DNA from: Tubiluchus corallicola | Lineage: Eukaryota > Priapulida > Priapulimorpha > Priapulimorphida > Tubiluchidae | Direction of reading: 5' to 3' | Assembly: GCA_030141605.1 (NCBI GenBank) | Contig: JAQGDQ010000033.1 | Span: 925,214 to 989,213 of the forward strand | DNA: 64,000 bases | In this document: in pieces, positions 1 to 12,800 of the stretch | Layout of the letters: each line of letters begins with the position of its first letter | How positions within the stretch are numbered: the first letter of the stretch is position 1 | The notes under the pieces: generated by a model | What the model was told of the DNA's origin: nothing | Databases searched by the model: none | The model's input: only the letters and a program-made list of their open reading frames with translations | Made by a program: the position numbers and the translations under genes

Positions 1-2290
1 AAAGATGAATCAAAGAGAAGACAAAAAGAAAATAAGGAAAGCAATATAGGTAAAAAAGACAGAAAAGGGATATAAAAATAGCTGCAAATAGTTAAATAGG
101 GGATATCAAAAATAGCTGCAAATAGTTGAAAAAAGATATCAAAAATAGCTGTAATACTTCAATATACTTCAATAGTTCATTACTGCAAATAGTTCAATAA
201 TTTACAATATGTATTATGAATTTTGCTATCCTTTTTACGATTTCTTTTTGCTTTTATCTTTTTAAACACGCTCCCCTGGTCACTGAAGCTTAATTAGCTA
301 AACAACTGGCTCAAACTGCAAATGCATGATATTTTGTCTCTCATCAATTTGCTTTTTCCAAGCACTGGTTTACTAATAAAACTGCAAGTTTGTCACATGC
401 AGGACACCCAGCACCCCTTAAAACCCAATTTGCGTTTGATTCATTTATTTATTAGTACAAATGTTTTTTTAATGCCTGCTAAACGTTGCTTATCAAATCT
501 TGTCTAGCACAGAGCCCCGTTTGCAGATTCTGACAACTAAAGCGGTGCTTACCAGACATGGACTATGCGTTATTGAGTAGTAGAATCACTTTCTATAGTT
601 TTTAATGAACCTGTTTATTAGAGCTGCATTACTTTTTCTGCAGCTGTTCCTATTGATTTTTGATATGTGCACCAGGATATGCAATGACCCATATCGCACA
701 TTCGGGAATCCGAATGTCTGGTAAATGCCGCTTATGTACAAAATTTCATCTAGAACAACTTAATTAATTATTAGCGCTGAGTTGTCTATCCACTTGCACC
801 TACATATCTGCCACAAACTGATATGCTAAAAATGTGTTAAATTAGAGGGTCAACAAGTAAATGCCTGGCATTACTTTTCCCCTTCAAAATGCTAACAATC
901 GAGCAACGAAAGAGATTCCAAGAAGAAAGTCATTCATGTACAAACACGTTCTAGAAAAATCTCGAGTCTAGAAGAACTTTGAACCCTGTCATAATAAACC
1001 GCGACTGTAATCCATTCAAGGTCGTCTGTTACGCCTAAATTCATAATATTATTATGACTAACAATTCACACAATTCATAGTTTTTCACACAACAAAGACA
1101 GTACTGACTTACATGTGAGCTGAAAACGGATTGAAATAAGAATGATGCAATCTAGCCAAAGCTGCCCGAGTATAGCGTCTGCCTAATGTTAGCAAGTGTG
1201 AGTGATTCATTCACAGGAACAAGTTCACACATGTCTACAAACCAACAAAAGCTCTTGCCAAAAGAAGAGCATTGGGTCATCAGCTGACATCATTGTGGAT
1301 CGATAGGACTAGAATGATAACTAATATCAGCAATTTCAGCAGTACTTGCAGCAACTAATACACCTTGCCTTAATGCGGTTTACATTTCTAAACAGCATGT
1401 GCCAAATAAAAAAGCCTATAGAAAACTTAATTAAACAGTTAAGCTTTTACTATTTCTAATTGCAATATAAATATTACTCTTCTTTTTTTGCTTATTATAA
1501 ATCAAGGTCTGAATTTTACCATTTAAATATTAATACAAGTTTAAAAATTTACAAATTGTAGCATGAAGGTACAACACTGATATGCCAGTATTCTGGTAAA
1601 TTCTTAGAATAAGTTATTTGTTATACAAAAAGACATTCAAAAGCCACAACTTTTTATATACATTTTGGACCCTTGGACTGTTACAAAATAAGACTCCCAA
1701 GACCTCCTCTTTTGGTCTGACGGGATTACGGGAATAATATAAGATGGTTTTTAAAAATGACAAGCTACCACTCTACAATGTAATTAAATTGCAACTTACA
1801 AATGATAACATGTTACTGTGATGTTAAATGATACAGTATCAAATCGATAATTATTGATGCAATTTCGTATCGCATCGAATTGATATTTTCCCACTATCGC
1901 TATCGTACCAATTTTCCAAACAAAAAATCGTTATCGTAGCGATAAAATTATGCATAGAAGTCGTATTCGTAGCGCCATAGTCGACAATTTGCAAGAAAGC
2001 TTCGCCAACACGTTTAAAAAACAAAAGTGCACCCGAAGTTTCGAAGTAGAATTTTTGGTTCACTATTAGGACTGTCACTTTTCTGCTATCCTTTTAGCCT
2101 ACTAACGTAATTGTAGTAGAGTAATTTATGTGAATCGCCTGAACATGATAGCATCTATCTAAAAGCAAGTTTGTTACAATCATGTATTTATACGAAATTA
2201 TTATTATGGCGAAATTCTTCAGTTCTTTTTGGTTCTAATTTTTAGCGCAACAATTATGGCTCAGGCTGAGTAAAGTTATAGTCAATACAG
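1..2290. other. Intergenic DNA without a recognisable gene
   Basis: I see no coding exon with homology support here. The only local structure is a short imperfect tandem repeat at about 67-165. Reading frames in this stretch are short and uninformative. Confidence 0.6.
67..165. repeat. Short imperfect tandem repeat, about 35-37 bp unit
   Basis: Three successive units share the core GATATCAAAAATAGCTGCAA, the first reading GATATAAAAATAGCTGCAA. The third unit decays into a short series of 'aatacttc' and 'aatagttc' steps up to about position 200. No coding potential is seen. Confidence 0.6.
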
Positions 2291-3312
2291 TGTGTATATG
2301 TAAAAAACCATTTCACTTTTACAAGAGGAGTTGAATCAAATGTAATAGTGACGTGTAACCATTGCAAGAAGAAATACAATTACAAAAATTCAACCACAGT
2401 GTTGAATAAACAGATGAAGGAGGTACATTGGTGAGTTTGCATATTGATTTTTATAATACTTAACTTAGCAATATTATAGTTTTATTTTTGTGCTAATCAT
2501 AAATATACCCAAGAGTAGCTACAGGAGCTTTTAGTAAAAATTTGCAAAGGTCTTTTGACTTTCTTCTGCACATGTTCATGTTTTTTATAATAGAACACGT
2601 TAGTAAAATGACATTGCTTTTAATAGTGCAGCTAACGTTTTTTTTTCATATAGCCTCACCCTAATGTCCCAGTAAGAAAAACAACAAAAGCTATTGTGCC
2701 AATCACAGATGTATTAATAAAAACGAATAAGCCTGTGTCAAATGCCAAAAAGGATCTTTTGAGATATGCAACAACGAAATGGATTATTGAAAGTGGTTTG
2801 CCTATACCACATGTTAAAGATCCCGAACTGAACAGTATTCTTCAAATTGCACTTTAAAATAATGAATATCAACTACCTGTCTACAAAACTATGACAAATG
2901 ATATAGAAAAAAGTTCCTAAAAATGAAGACTATTGTCAGCACAATTCTTAAGTCTGTATTAATCATGCTTTGCAATCTTCACTTAGACACAGATTAGAAA
3001 AACTAATGTTGGTATTGTCATTGCCAAGGCAAGACACATAATTCAACATTTTCATCGAAGCGCCAGTACTTTCCATGATCTTGGCGAAGCTCTTTGTGAA
3101 TCGGGGATGAAAATCAGAAATGTGTTAACAGAATGCCAAACTAGATGGAACAGCATGCTCTACATTTTAGAACGATTGCTTCGCGTTCAAACTGAAATAT
3201 CCTACTACTAAGTGCAGTAGAATGGGACAAACTGGCACAGCTGTGCAGTGTTTTAAAACCAGTTGAACACGTAACCGATTTACTTGGTGGGGGAAAATTA
3301 CGTCAGCATTAG

Positions 3313-4572
3313 ATAAGCATAAGATTTGAATTGCTTAAGATTAGCACTGAATTGCATAACATTAATCAGTGGATGAAAGCTAACAAACTGTCTATTAACT
3401 ATAAAAAGACAAAATACATGCTGATTACGCCTGGCCGCAAAACAGACGCATATGAAAATTTCCAGATTTCAATGAATAATCAAATATTAACTAGGTCTAA
3501 AGAAATTAAATACCTCGGTATGTTCATTGATGATAACTTAACATGGTCTACACAAATAAAACACATAACCTACAAAATTAGCAAAATCAAGGGCATAATT
3601 GCGAGGATAAGACACTACGTAAATACAGATGTACTAAAACTAATATACCATGCTTTGGTTTATTCTTATCTTCACTATGGGATTCTTTCCTGGGGCACTG
3701 CATCTTCAAATACTTTAAAACCATTACAAACTCATCAAAACATTATTGTTAAGCTGATGACATTTTCTGGTAGACGGGAACATGCAACGCCATCCTACAT
3801 TAAATTGGGCCTCTTAAAACTGAATGATATCTACAAACTCGAGCTTGCAAAATTTGTATACAAATTTAAGAATAACTTACTACCAGAATTGTTTCTAAAT
3901 TACTATACGCCAGCATCTGATATTCACAGTTACAACACTAGGTTTTCTACTAGCAGTTCTTTCTTCATCGAACGATTTAATACATCTAAGGGTCAAACGT
4001 CATTAAAATATCAGGGATCAGTATTATGGAACTCCCTACCTGCTCATATAACTTCTTTACCTCTGCATTCGCTAAAAAAACAGTACGCTAAGGAACTTCT
4101 TGAAACTTACAAATAAATCAGTTTTTTGTCTATTAGAAGTACATTCTTGTGGTAACTTTTGCTGAAAAACAATTTTTTATAAGGTGCAAACTCACTTTCT
4201 ATAATGTACAATAATGAACATGCTTCTTATATTACAGGCAAACACAATCAGCAAAATGGACATAATGATTTCACTCAGAAACAATTGTAAGGTATTTTGC
4301 TTAGTAGATCGTAAATTTGTCATGGTTTTTGGTTTTTGATTTTTGTTGTTGTATTTTTGTTTTTGTATTTCTGCACGTTTATGTATTTTTTAATATAGCT
4401 GTGTCTACTGTCGTTAGCGTCCTTTTGTTTACTGTCCTTTGAGAAGGGTGGTTGACTCGATAACCTTTGGTTTTTCGCCACCCTTTCTCCTATGTTCGTT
4501 TGTATTTCTGTGTATCTTATTGTCAAATTATTGTATATCGAGGAAAATAAATTACTATGACTATTACTATTA
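3313..4572 (+). mobile_element. 5'-truncated non-LTR retrotransposon (LINE) inserted in the hAT relic
   Basis: The open frame 3331-4116 (about 261 codons) encodes the end of a LINE reverse transcriptase ORF: the part after the catalytic palm, with NINQWMKANKLSINYKKTKY, KYLGMFIDDNLTW, the ILSWGTAS segment (usually YGILVWG-like in related elements) and a C-terminal LWNSLPAHI block. The frame has no internal stop, so the copy is fairly young. It ends in a 3' UTR with AATAAA near 4544 and a short TAYTAT-like microsatellite tail. CATTAG at 3307-3312 and again at 4573-4578 flanks the element as a target-site duplication. All catalytic RT motifs are missing through 5' truncation, so it cannot move by itself. 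Confidence 0.85.
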
Positions 4573-4636
4573 CATTAGTGTGGTTATTCCGGCGCTAAAA
4601 TATCTGCAGTGCAAATTGAAAGTTAGTGATAATGAC

Positions 4637-5229
4637 GTCGAGTATGTGAATGTGTTTAAACTGAATTCTTGAAAGACATTGAAGATTGCATAGAAAAGTA
4701 CTGTACTACTGACATATATAGAATATTGAACGCATTCGATCCAAATTACGCAAAATATATTACAAATAAATCTTAAATTCTAGAAGAAGCATTAAAGATC
4801 ATGTTGGTTTGCTGATCTTTGGTTAAAGATCATGACAGGGACGTTCTTAGTGAGCAGCCAACATTAAATTGTGCAGAAACTGCTCACAAAACAAAGAGAA
4901 GAAAACACCTTCTTGATAGTGGCAGTGTCGAGTATGTGAATGTGTTTAAACTGAATTCTTGAAAGACACTGAAGATTGCATAGAAAAGTACAGTGCTAGT
5001 ACTGTGCTACTACTGACATATATAGAACAGCGAAGGCACTCGATTCAAATTACGCAAACTATATTACAAATAAATCTTAAATTCTAGAAGAAACATTAAA
5101 GATCATGTTGGTTTGCTGATCTTTGGTTAAAGATCATGACAGGGATGTTCTTAGTGAGCAGCCAACATTAAATTGTCCAGAAACGGCTCACAAAACAAAG
5201 AGAAGAAAACACCTTCTTGATAGTGGCAG
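4637..5229. repeat. Tandem duplication inside the hAT relic
   Basis: Copy one (about 4637-4926) and copy two (about 4927-5229) both begin GTCGAGTATGTGAATGTGTT and end in CTTGATAGTGGCAGT. They differ by scattered substitutions and a small insertion near 4995 in copy two. Both encode the same transposase segment (RDVLSEQPTLNC), so the duplication happened within the element, probably after it had died. Confidence 0.85.
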
Positions 5230-6042
5230 TGAAGAACAATCTGAAGAGGAAAGTCAAGGATGTGATGATAGCCCGTTACGATTGTTAAAGAAAGGCGTTA
5301 ACGTGAGCTTATCAAATGCAAGTGAAGATGACGTGCTCTCTTTCTGGAGAAAACATATGTACTAATCATTTCATTTCCCAGTGTTAGGATTATCATCTGC
5401 ATTTTATCAGAGTTGACTTAAACATGCAAGCCCTTATATCATTAATCCAGATCATGAATACTACTACAATATATTAGCTATGTATTTAATTTTAACAAAT
5501 ACCTGCCTTTAGAATAAAATGTAAGTACTATATATATTACTTCAAGCATACATTGTCCTTACCTAGTCTGTTTTTACACAAACCTTTACTGTGTTTCAAG
5601 CTGAATTTGAATTCTATATAAGCGATAACACATATAGGTTTTCGTTATTTTCCTGACTACTTAGAAATTTCACTTTATTTACAAAATCACAATGAAATGC
5701 ACTGTACACAACTTGTGAATTATTTACCCAACCAACTAATATGCATTTTGTGTACATCTCATTTTTACTTTAGAACTTTTCTAAGAAGTAAAGATGGAAC
5801 CAAATACCACATGCAATTTATAACATCAGATCAACTTCCGAAAAATATTAAGAACACTGTTATTATAAATAACTGAATAACCTGAATCAATACCCTAGAT
5901 TTGCTTCCACATTACCTGTGTTCTGAGTCACCATTTCATTGTAAGGCCGACAATAAAACATTTCTGTTTCCATCTAGTTACCCGGGATAATATTTTTTAT
6001 TGCACAACAGGCCAGGAATCTTATATAATTTTTTGCACCTTC

Positions 6043-6620
6043 ATATACTTACCTGATGCAGTCACAAAAAACTGTATTTTTTTAAATTTAAAACGTTAAA
6101 CAAATAATCATTATAACATCATTATTTTGGTGAGGATGCAGCCATGTTCTTCTACTGCTAACTCTCAGCCAGGGTTGCCGCTTTATATGATGCTGATTAT
6201 CGGATTGGAAGCAAAAAGTATCGTATTTTCCACCAAATCAGCGTAGTAACGGCTAAGTAGTGTTTCCACTTATACAACAACTATCATAAAATGTGTTTAT
6301 ACTGTACAAAAGAGACTATATGATAATCGATAATTATATGATAATTTAATTATACGAAACCAAAAAACTAAAAAAGAAATTATAAACAAAGTACATTGAA
6401 AAAATTTAAAACATTACTGCTAACCAGTTGGAAATAAACAAATTTGATTTCAACTGATTTTAAATATTCCACAATTTAGCTTTAAACATTCACAAAGCTT
6501 TGAGTTTTCATATACTTACCTGAGTCACTCACGAAAAACAAATTTTTTTTAAATTCAAAACGTAAAATGCAATAATTATTATAACATTATTGTTTTGGCG
6601 AAGACACAACCATGTTTTTA
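6043..6620. repeat. Pair of diverged direct repeats, about 115 bp each
   Basis: Copies at about 6043-6160 and 6506-6620 share TCATATACTTACCTGA at the start, then a T/A-rich stretch, ATTATAACAT, TTATTTTGG-like and CAACCATGTT-like blocks in the same order. On the minus strand each begins with an ATG followed by SSPK-like codons and soon stops, and each ends in a splice-donor-like CAGGTAAGTATATGA. They could be copies of one short non-autonomous element. Confidence 0.55.
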
Positions 6621-7164
6621 ACTCCCTACCCATCTTTTGACTCATGAGATAAGACAGAAACAATTTATTCTGTGGTCGACATAAGGTGTAACCGGATAAT
6701 GGCTTTGAGCATCTGCTATATTTTATAATTATCAATTATCAGCAGAAAAAATGCAAACCTCTGTCCTAGTAAGTTTATCTTTTAGTGCTCCTCCCTCACG
6801 AAGAATATCTAGAAACTGAATGTTTGGCTGAAGTAAGTTGTGTAATTCACTTTCAAACTGCGTTAGCGACATAGGAAATTTGCATCAGTATCTGAAACCG
6901 GAAAATTAAATCGAATTATAAAACTTTGATATCGAACTAGAATGCACTGATTCTATCTAGAGGTGTTTGCTATGACAAAATGATTCTCGATAGTCAATAT
7001 TTGGTCGCTATTGTACATCAATCACAATATGAATATCAAAGTTATGTACAGGCCTCGAAATTTCAAAAAATTATCAAACCCAAAACACATTTTCTTTTGG
7101 TCAATTGGTTACCTAAAATTTTTGGAGTTTCCAGTTAAAGAGATGTGATAATACTTTGTGTGCA

Positions 7165-7192
7165 CGCACGCACACACACACACACACACATG
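7165..7192. repeat. CA microsatellite
   Basis: A run of CACG then CA dinucleotides, ending in CATG. Simple sequence, no further feature. Confidence 0.95.
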
Positions 7193-7835
7193 TTCATCCG
7201 CGTGCTCACACACATGCATTCTTTATGAAATTTCTTACTGAAAATAATTGTAAAATTGAACAAAACAAAAGATAGATTGTATAGGGAACTTGCATGAAAT
7301 TAGTCAATGATCAAAAAATCAATACACGCCCAGTTACAGTGTGTATGATGCTCCTTATATAAAGTACATTATGCAGAGGACGTCACTGTGGCACATCAAT
7401 TCTTCGATTTAATCATTTACTGCAAATCACGATTATGGCAAGATGCCATTGCGATACTGGATAATGAGTTCTACAATTTCTACCACACATCAATGCAATG
7501 AATTAAGCTTAAAATGAACATTAAGAAGCATAATTATGGCAGCTTAATAGACTCACTTTGGGACCGATGTGTTTTGACCTAATTAACCGACTTAACCTAT
7601 TAACAGATGGGTGTAGCATTACAGGCATAGAAGTATGAGTCATCAACTTACTATGCACTGCAAAAGTTTTTAATGAATTTTAGAAACGAAGTAATCCCTA
7701 AATTCCTTTGTGCAGTTAAAAATTAGAAAAAATATTTTAAAATATTAATTTATATAAGTGAATTAGCAATAAATTAAAAAGAATACTTTTCTAAATCACA
7801 GGCGTTTCCTAAGTCTGTTTATTTGCAAAAAATAC

Positions 7836-7970
7836 AAAAATTCCTTCAAAGTCAGCTGCTTCATTTTCTCATGAAGAAGTTAGCCCACAAAGCTCTCATA
7901 ATTATAGAAACATTGAAAATCTGTTGTTGTGCGTGACTAAAACAGTTCTGAATCGTCTGCTCACTTACAT
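7836..7970. repeat. Dispersed repeat, related copy at about 48508-48640
   Basis: AAAAATTCCTTCAAAG, TTCATTT, AAGAAG and TTGAAAATCTGTTG blocks occur in the same order and orientation here and in the intron of the ANKRD11/12-like gene. This points to an old interspersed repeat rather than chance. Its class is unknown. Confidence 0.45.
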
Positions 7971-9418
7971 TGCTCTTATTTGCTGTACGATGTTTAATCT
8001 TGTAAGTCACAAGGAATACCAGCTGATTACTGTACCTGCATTTATCTTTAACTGTTAAATGATTAAGCCTGAAGTCTAAAGACAAATTATAACATAAATC
8101 AAATTTAATGGGAATTAAAATAATTAATATAAAATAAATTTACTGATTTCTTTTCATAGTTCATCATCTCTTCTTTTTCTTTCATCACATCTTATCATTT
8201 ATAATTTTCCATCCTCTTCATTTTGTTTCCTTACCACTAAATATCATCACTTGTAACATTACATTTTCACTTCCTTTTATGTTTTTTTAAAGTAAGTTAT
8301 TATTTGTAGCATTACAGCTTCACTTTCTGTTATGTTTTTTAACTGTAAATATTAATTATTAATTTATTACACTTTCACTTAACATGTTAATCGGACACCC
8401 CAAGACCTGTAGACTAATTGTGAAAATAACTAAGAAATACTATGATCATAAAAATAAATACTATATTAAAAGTTTTCCAAAGCTGGTCAAAAAAGACCCC
8501 ATCAAAATCAAGACATAAATTTAAAAAAGTGTTACGCTAATACGCAATAAATACCTCAACTCCTTCTCTGCGAGTGTTTGAATTCGTTTTGGCAGGAATT
8601 AACGGTTCCCACCTATATGCGCCAAAGGAAACTAACCTGCTGACACAAATCAAGAAGACACTCTACACGCAAATATAAAGCCTAAACATGAACAAGTTCC
8701 AAAAATTACACAGTTTTCAAGTTGTAACATGCTGCTTTCACGTGCCTCCACCTATTGTCGGGTTCCAATACCACCCGCAATAATAAATTGCAATTGCTAA
8801 ACACAAAAATTAATGAAAAAATTAATGATCGATTGAATGAATTCTGAACAAAATGTTTGTAAAACAAGCAAAACAGGGCATAAATGAACAAGTAAATAAA
8901 TATAAATAAACTAACGTCAATTTACTTTTTTCCAAATGGTACAAGTAAAAAAAATAAATAATACTGTATTAACGAACAAAATATAATGATTGGAGAAAAG
9001 AGTCATGATTAAGTGAATGAATGAACAAGTAAACGAACATACTGAATAAACTGGCACAAAACAAAATAGAGCTATTTTAAATCTGTATGCTCATGCAGGT
9101 ATTATAATGTTTTCCGCTCTGAAGAGTAAGCAGCATAAAACAGCGGTAGTTTATTTGATCGAAGGCATTCTTGAGAGCATGTCTGGGCTGACAAAGGATT
9201 TGCATTCACGTTTCCTCACACAGTGACTGAGGTTGTAACCATTACAAAAATGATTGATCGCGATATTCAACAGAAACAGTTGTTGTTATCTAGGTGTATT
9301 TAAAATTTCAGTTTTAGCTAATTCAGTATCGTGGAGGGGCAAATAGCATTTATGCTAATACCCCCATCTCTGGATTATGGATTCTGATATTTCATGCCTA
9401 TATTTGTATCGAACCTCA

Positions 9419-9780
9419 TAAGGTAGACAGACATTTGTAACATATTTATACCATATTTATTCAAAGTTCTTAGGTTATGATAACAATATAGCTGCATACT
9501 GATAATACTATAGCGGAAAATAATATACAATGCAAAGCCCTGTATTTTAATTATGTATGTGTTAGTGTGTGTGCATGTGTGCGATTACAATCCAGAACTA
9601 TTGCAATTTAGGACCCTGAGTAACATGAGTTAACATGATACATACAATTTGTATGTATATATCATTATAGGCGTACAGACAGTAATGGCTTTTGAACCAC
9701 ATTTATGGCTTTTTATTCAAAGTTCTTGTGATAAGGATCAGGCTATGTACAGATAATCATATACAATGTACGGCTTACAC
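9419..9780. repeat. Diverged duplicated block upstream of the transporter gene
   Basis: Two segments (about 9419-9530 and 9671-9770) share, in order, a GTA-CAGACA block, an ACATTTAT-like block, TTATTCAAAGTTCTT and ATATACAATG. They lie 100-450 bp upstream of the transporter start. Whether they matter for expression cannot be judged. Confidence 0.5.
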
Positions 9781-9810
9781 TAGAGTGATAGTGATTTAAG
9801 TAAAGGGCTT

Positions 9811-9817
9811 TATAAAA
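9811..9817 (+). promoter_or_regulatory. TATA-box candidate for the transporter gene
   Basis: TATAAAA lies 51 bp upstream of the transporter ATG at 9868. A start about 30 bp downstream would leave a 5' UTR of some 25-30 nt. No other promoter element is recognised and the transcription start is not known. Confidence 0.4.
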
Positions 9818-9867
9818 CCAGATTACTTTGTACCAATCTGGAGAAGTTAATTGACAAGATTAGTACA

Positions 9868-12800
9868 ATGGATATGATGTCACCAGTGGAAGAAGATACC
9901 CGTTTTGCAGGCCACGCAAAAGCCATTGATTTTAGTAACAAACCAGATAACGGTGAAGACAGTGATGGTGATGAGGACAATGACAGTCAGCAACTTATTT
10001 CAATGCAAGGACGTGGTCTTACCGTCACAACTGCTTCACTGTTTATAGTAGGTGAAATAGCAGGAACTGGGGTACTTGCATTGCCTCATGCAGTGAAAGA
10101 CACGGGTATGCGTGCAAACAGTTACTATAGTTATGGCTTCAGTTCCATTAATCCTATGTAAAAGCCCGTGAAAATATTTTCAAAGGAAAATTAAACATTG
10201 GTGGTTTATTCAGTGTATCCACTGAGTTTTATTATAACTATTATTTAACCGACCGGTTTTGTACGTTTAGTACAATTAGTGCGATAAAGGGCGCCATATC
10301 TGTCGCAGTCGCTGTGCGTACTAATTACATCTGCCGCAGTTAGTGCAACATTGTCGTAGATAACGGTCGTTACCGCATGCGGATGTCCGCATTTTATGAA
10401 AATACCTTAATAGGACTATTTGCATATTTATTACCTGCAGTTGCGGTTGGAAATGGATTTGAAGAAGCTAAGAAAAGAATCGTATAATCAAAACAGATAC
10501 TGTTATTCGCTTGATCCATGTTCTTTTTTTTCGAGTCATCAGGAACACATTAAATTTTGCAAAAAAGCGGATTAAATTCAGGCGTCTTCAAGACTCCGAT
10601 TTAATGTTCAAATAACCAACGTACCAAAAATACCTAGTGTCCAAATTATCTTGTGTTCAAGTATGTATCGATCCAAATGTCCTGTGTCCAAACACCTATA
10701 GTGTTTGAATGGCGTATGCGTCCAAATAACCTGTACAGATTAGCTTAATTGTCTTCAAATGACTCGTGAGTCCAAATAAAATACATGAATCAAAATGTAT
10801 GTGTTGAAATAGCCTATCTTAAGGGTACCCCCGTAACCTTGGGCGGGGTAGCCACGCAAAATGTTACGAAGTAAAATCGTGTGGTCTAGTGTATGGTCTA
10901 CTTCAGTACGGTTAATTTACCCTTCACATAATACATGTACTACCTTGACCACATGATCTTATTTCGTAACGGTTTGCGAGCTTTGTTAGCATTAATTATC
11001 TAAATTCCATTGACTTTGGTTTAAGGGTGGATTGGAGTTTTGTTTATGTTGGTGACGGCAATAACTGCTGGCTATACCGGTGTACTGTTGGCAAACAGCT
11101 GGTCAATTTTACAAGAGCGATGGCCAGCATATCGGTCCCACGTACGCGATCCGTATCCAGCCATAGCGTATAGGGCGTTCGGAAAATGGGGCAGGTAATT
11201 AGAAAAAGAAAGAGGTGGGAGAGAGAGTGAGAGAAGAAAGTTAACATTTTATGTTTACGCTCTATATAGTATGTAAAACTGACACATATATTGTGTTACA
11301 AGTATAACATATGTTGTACAAATTGCTACAATAATAGAGTTCTCTATTAAAGCAGCTGACAACATTACTTAATATTACAAAATATGCGTAATTCTGCAAA
11401 TACTATTATTATTTCACTATTGAAGTTTGTTAAAACGTGCCTAATGGACTTTATAAACTACAAAACTTAATAGTGATTAACTTATCATCATAAATGTTTG
11501 CATAACACATGTAATATACATTTTGATATTTAACAGGGTGTTAGTTTCTGTGTGCAACCACCTTACATTGTTTGGAGCTGGAGTTGTGTTCACTCTTCTC
11601 GCTTCACAAAATATTCAGTCCCTCCTGTCTAACTTAAATATCAACATTTCTTTTTGTTACTGGTTGATGATCATCTGTGCAGCTCTAACACCACTGTCTT
11701 GGCTGGGAACGCCAAAAGATTTCTGGTATCTCATCGTTAATGCTTTATAATGTAATTAATCACCGATTCAAAAAAATAAGTTACCTGAAATATTAACAAT
11801 AGCATTATTTATCCACACTAAATTTGTAGCTCGCTTTTTAATTAGGGTTAAATTAGGAGCTTGAGCAGTTACAAAATTAATTAAACACGTACTTAGGGAG
11901 TAATCGCTTTTGATATTGGTAAATTACATAAGTGATTAGTTATACATGCAAATGGACAGAAGCCCATTGGGATATTAGCAATCCAAATCAACCAGTACAA
12001 TGCAGTGACTGCTTGACTTCACACATGGAGCAAATCAGTATGCATTGCTTGCTTAGTTCATGTATTTTGGTTAGCGTTAATCACCGATTTATGTGAAGGT
12101 TATTAGCCGGAGGTGCCATGTTGTCTACAGGCATTGCATGTGTTATGATCTGCATCAGAATCATTGTGGAACTACCAAAATCTGATGTTATTCACCCAGA
12201 ACCTTCATTCCACTCATTTTTTATGTGTAAGTAAATGATTAATAATTATTTAATGTAAAACGTGTGTATGAAAGAATTTTTTCAGTATGTAAATGCACTT
12301 TGATTTTCTCGCAATAGGGAGCCAACTGTTTAAGTTGCAGAAATGGAATCACTTTTTGCAATCAAACATATTTTCTCTTCCCACTGCAGTCACAGTTATT
12401 TTACTATAAATTTGTGAATGAAAACAACCATAACAAATTTTATACGTTATTTAATATCAAATTTTCTTTTTGGTAGTATGTCCACTACTCATGTGTATAT
12501 TTTATAAAATGCTGATTTGAAAAAAATTAAACCTTAATTATTTATTGTCTACAATGGCTTAGTTGAATTGGGACAAGGGAATACTTAAGTAGTCATGATG
12601 TGAGTTTAGCTAATGAAGTTCAACAATGCCAGGCCTTGTCTGTAAATGGAAGAGTGACCACTGGGGAAACTGCTTCTTGAACGGCTGATGATTTTCAAAA
12701 ACATCTGTATCAAATGAGTAATGTCACTGGGAGCTGAAATAGTTCTTGTTTACAGAATGCCAAACTGCATAAAATTTGTCATTTGAAAGCAAAACCACTG

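Larger units (their letters stand above)
2300..5400 (+). pseudogene. Decayed BED-finger hAT transposase, interrupted by a LINE
   Basis: Several pieces of one hAT (ZBED-like) transposase lie in order on the plus strand. A BED zinc finger with VTCNHCKKKY (about 2343-2430) is followed by a segment with KWIIESGLPIPHV (about 2770-2855). Next comes an RNase H-like region with the hAT signature TECQTRWNSMLYILERLL (about 3125-3185). After the inserted LINE (3313-4572) the frame resumes with ISVVIPALKYLQ at about 4571, and the end carries the dimerisation motif DDVLSFWRKH near 5327-5360. In-frame stops at about 2857, 3211 and 5362, frameshifts and an internal 290-bp tandem duplication make it inactive. 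Splice-like sites near 2429 and 2654 suggest the transposase once had an intron. The outer ends and terminal inverted repeats were not found, so the limits are approximate. Identification as hAT is firm; family assignment within hAT is not made. Confidence 0.75.
5430..9790. other. Intergenic DNA with old repeats, no gene seen
   Basis: No exon with homology support was found. The stretch holds a diverged direct repeat (6043/6506), a CA microsatellite (7165-7192), a segment resembling DNA in the ANKRD-like intron (7836-7970), and a duplicated block just upstream of the transporter promoter (9419/9671). Confidence 0.55.
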
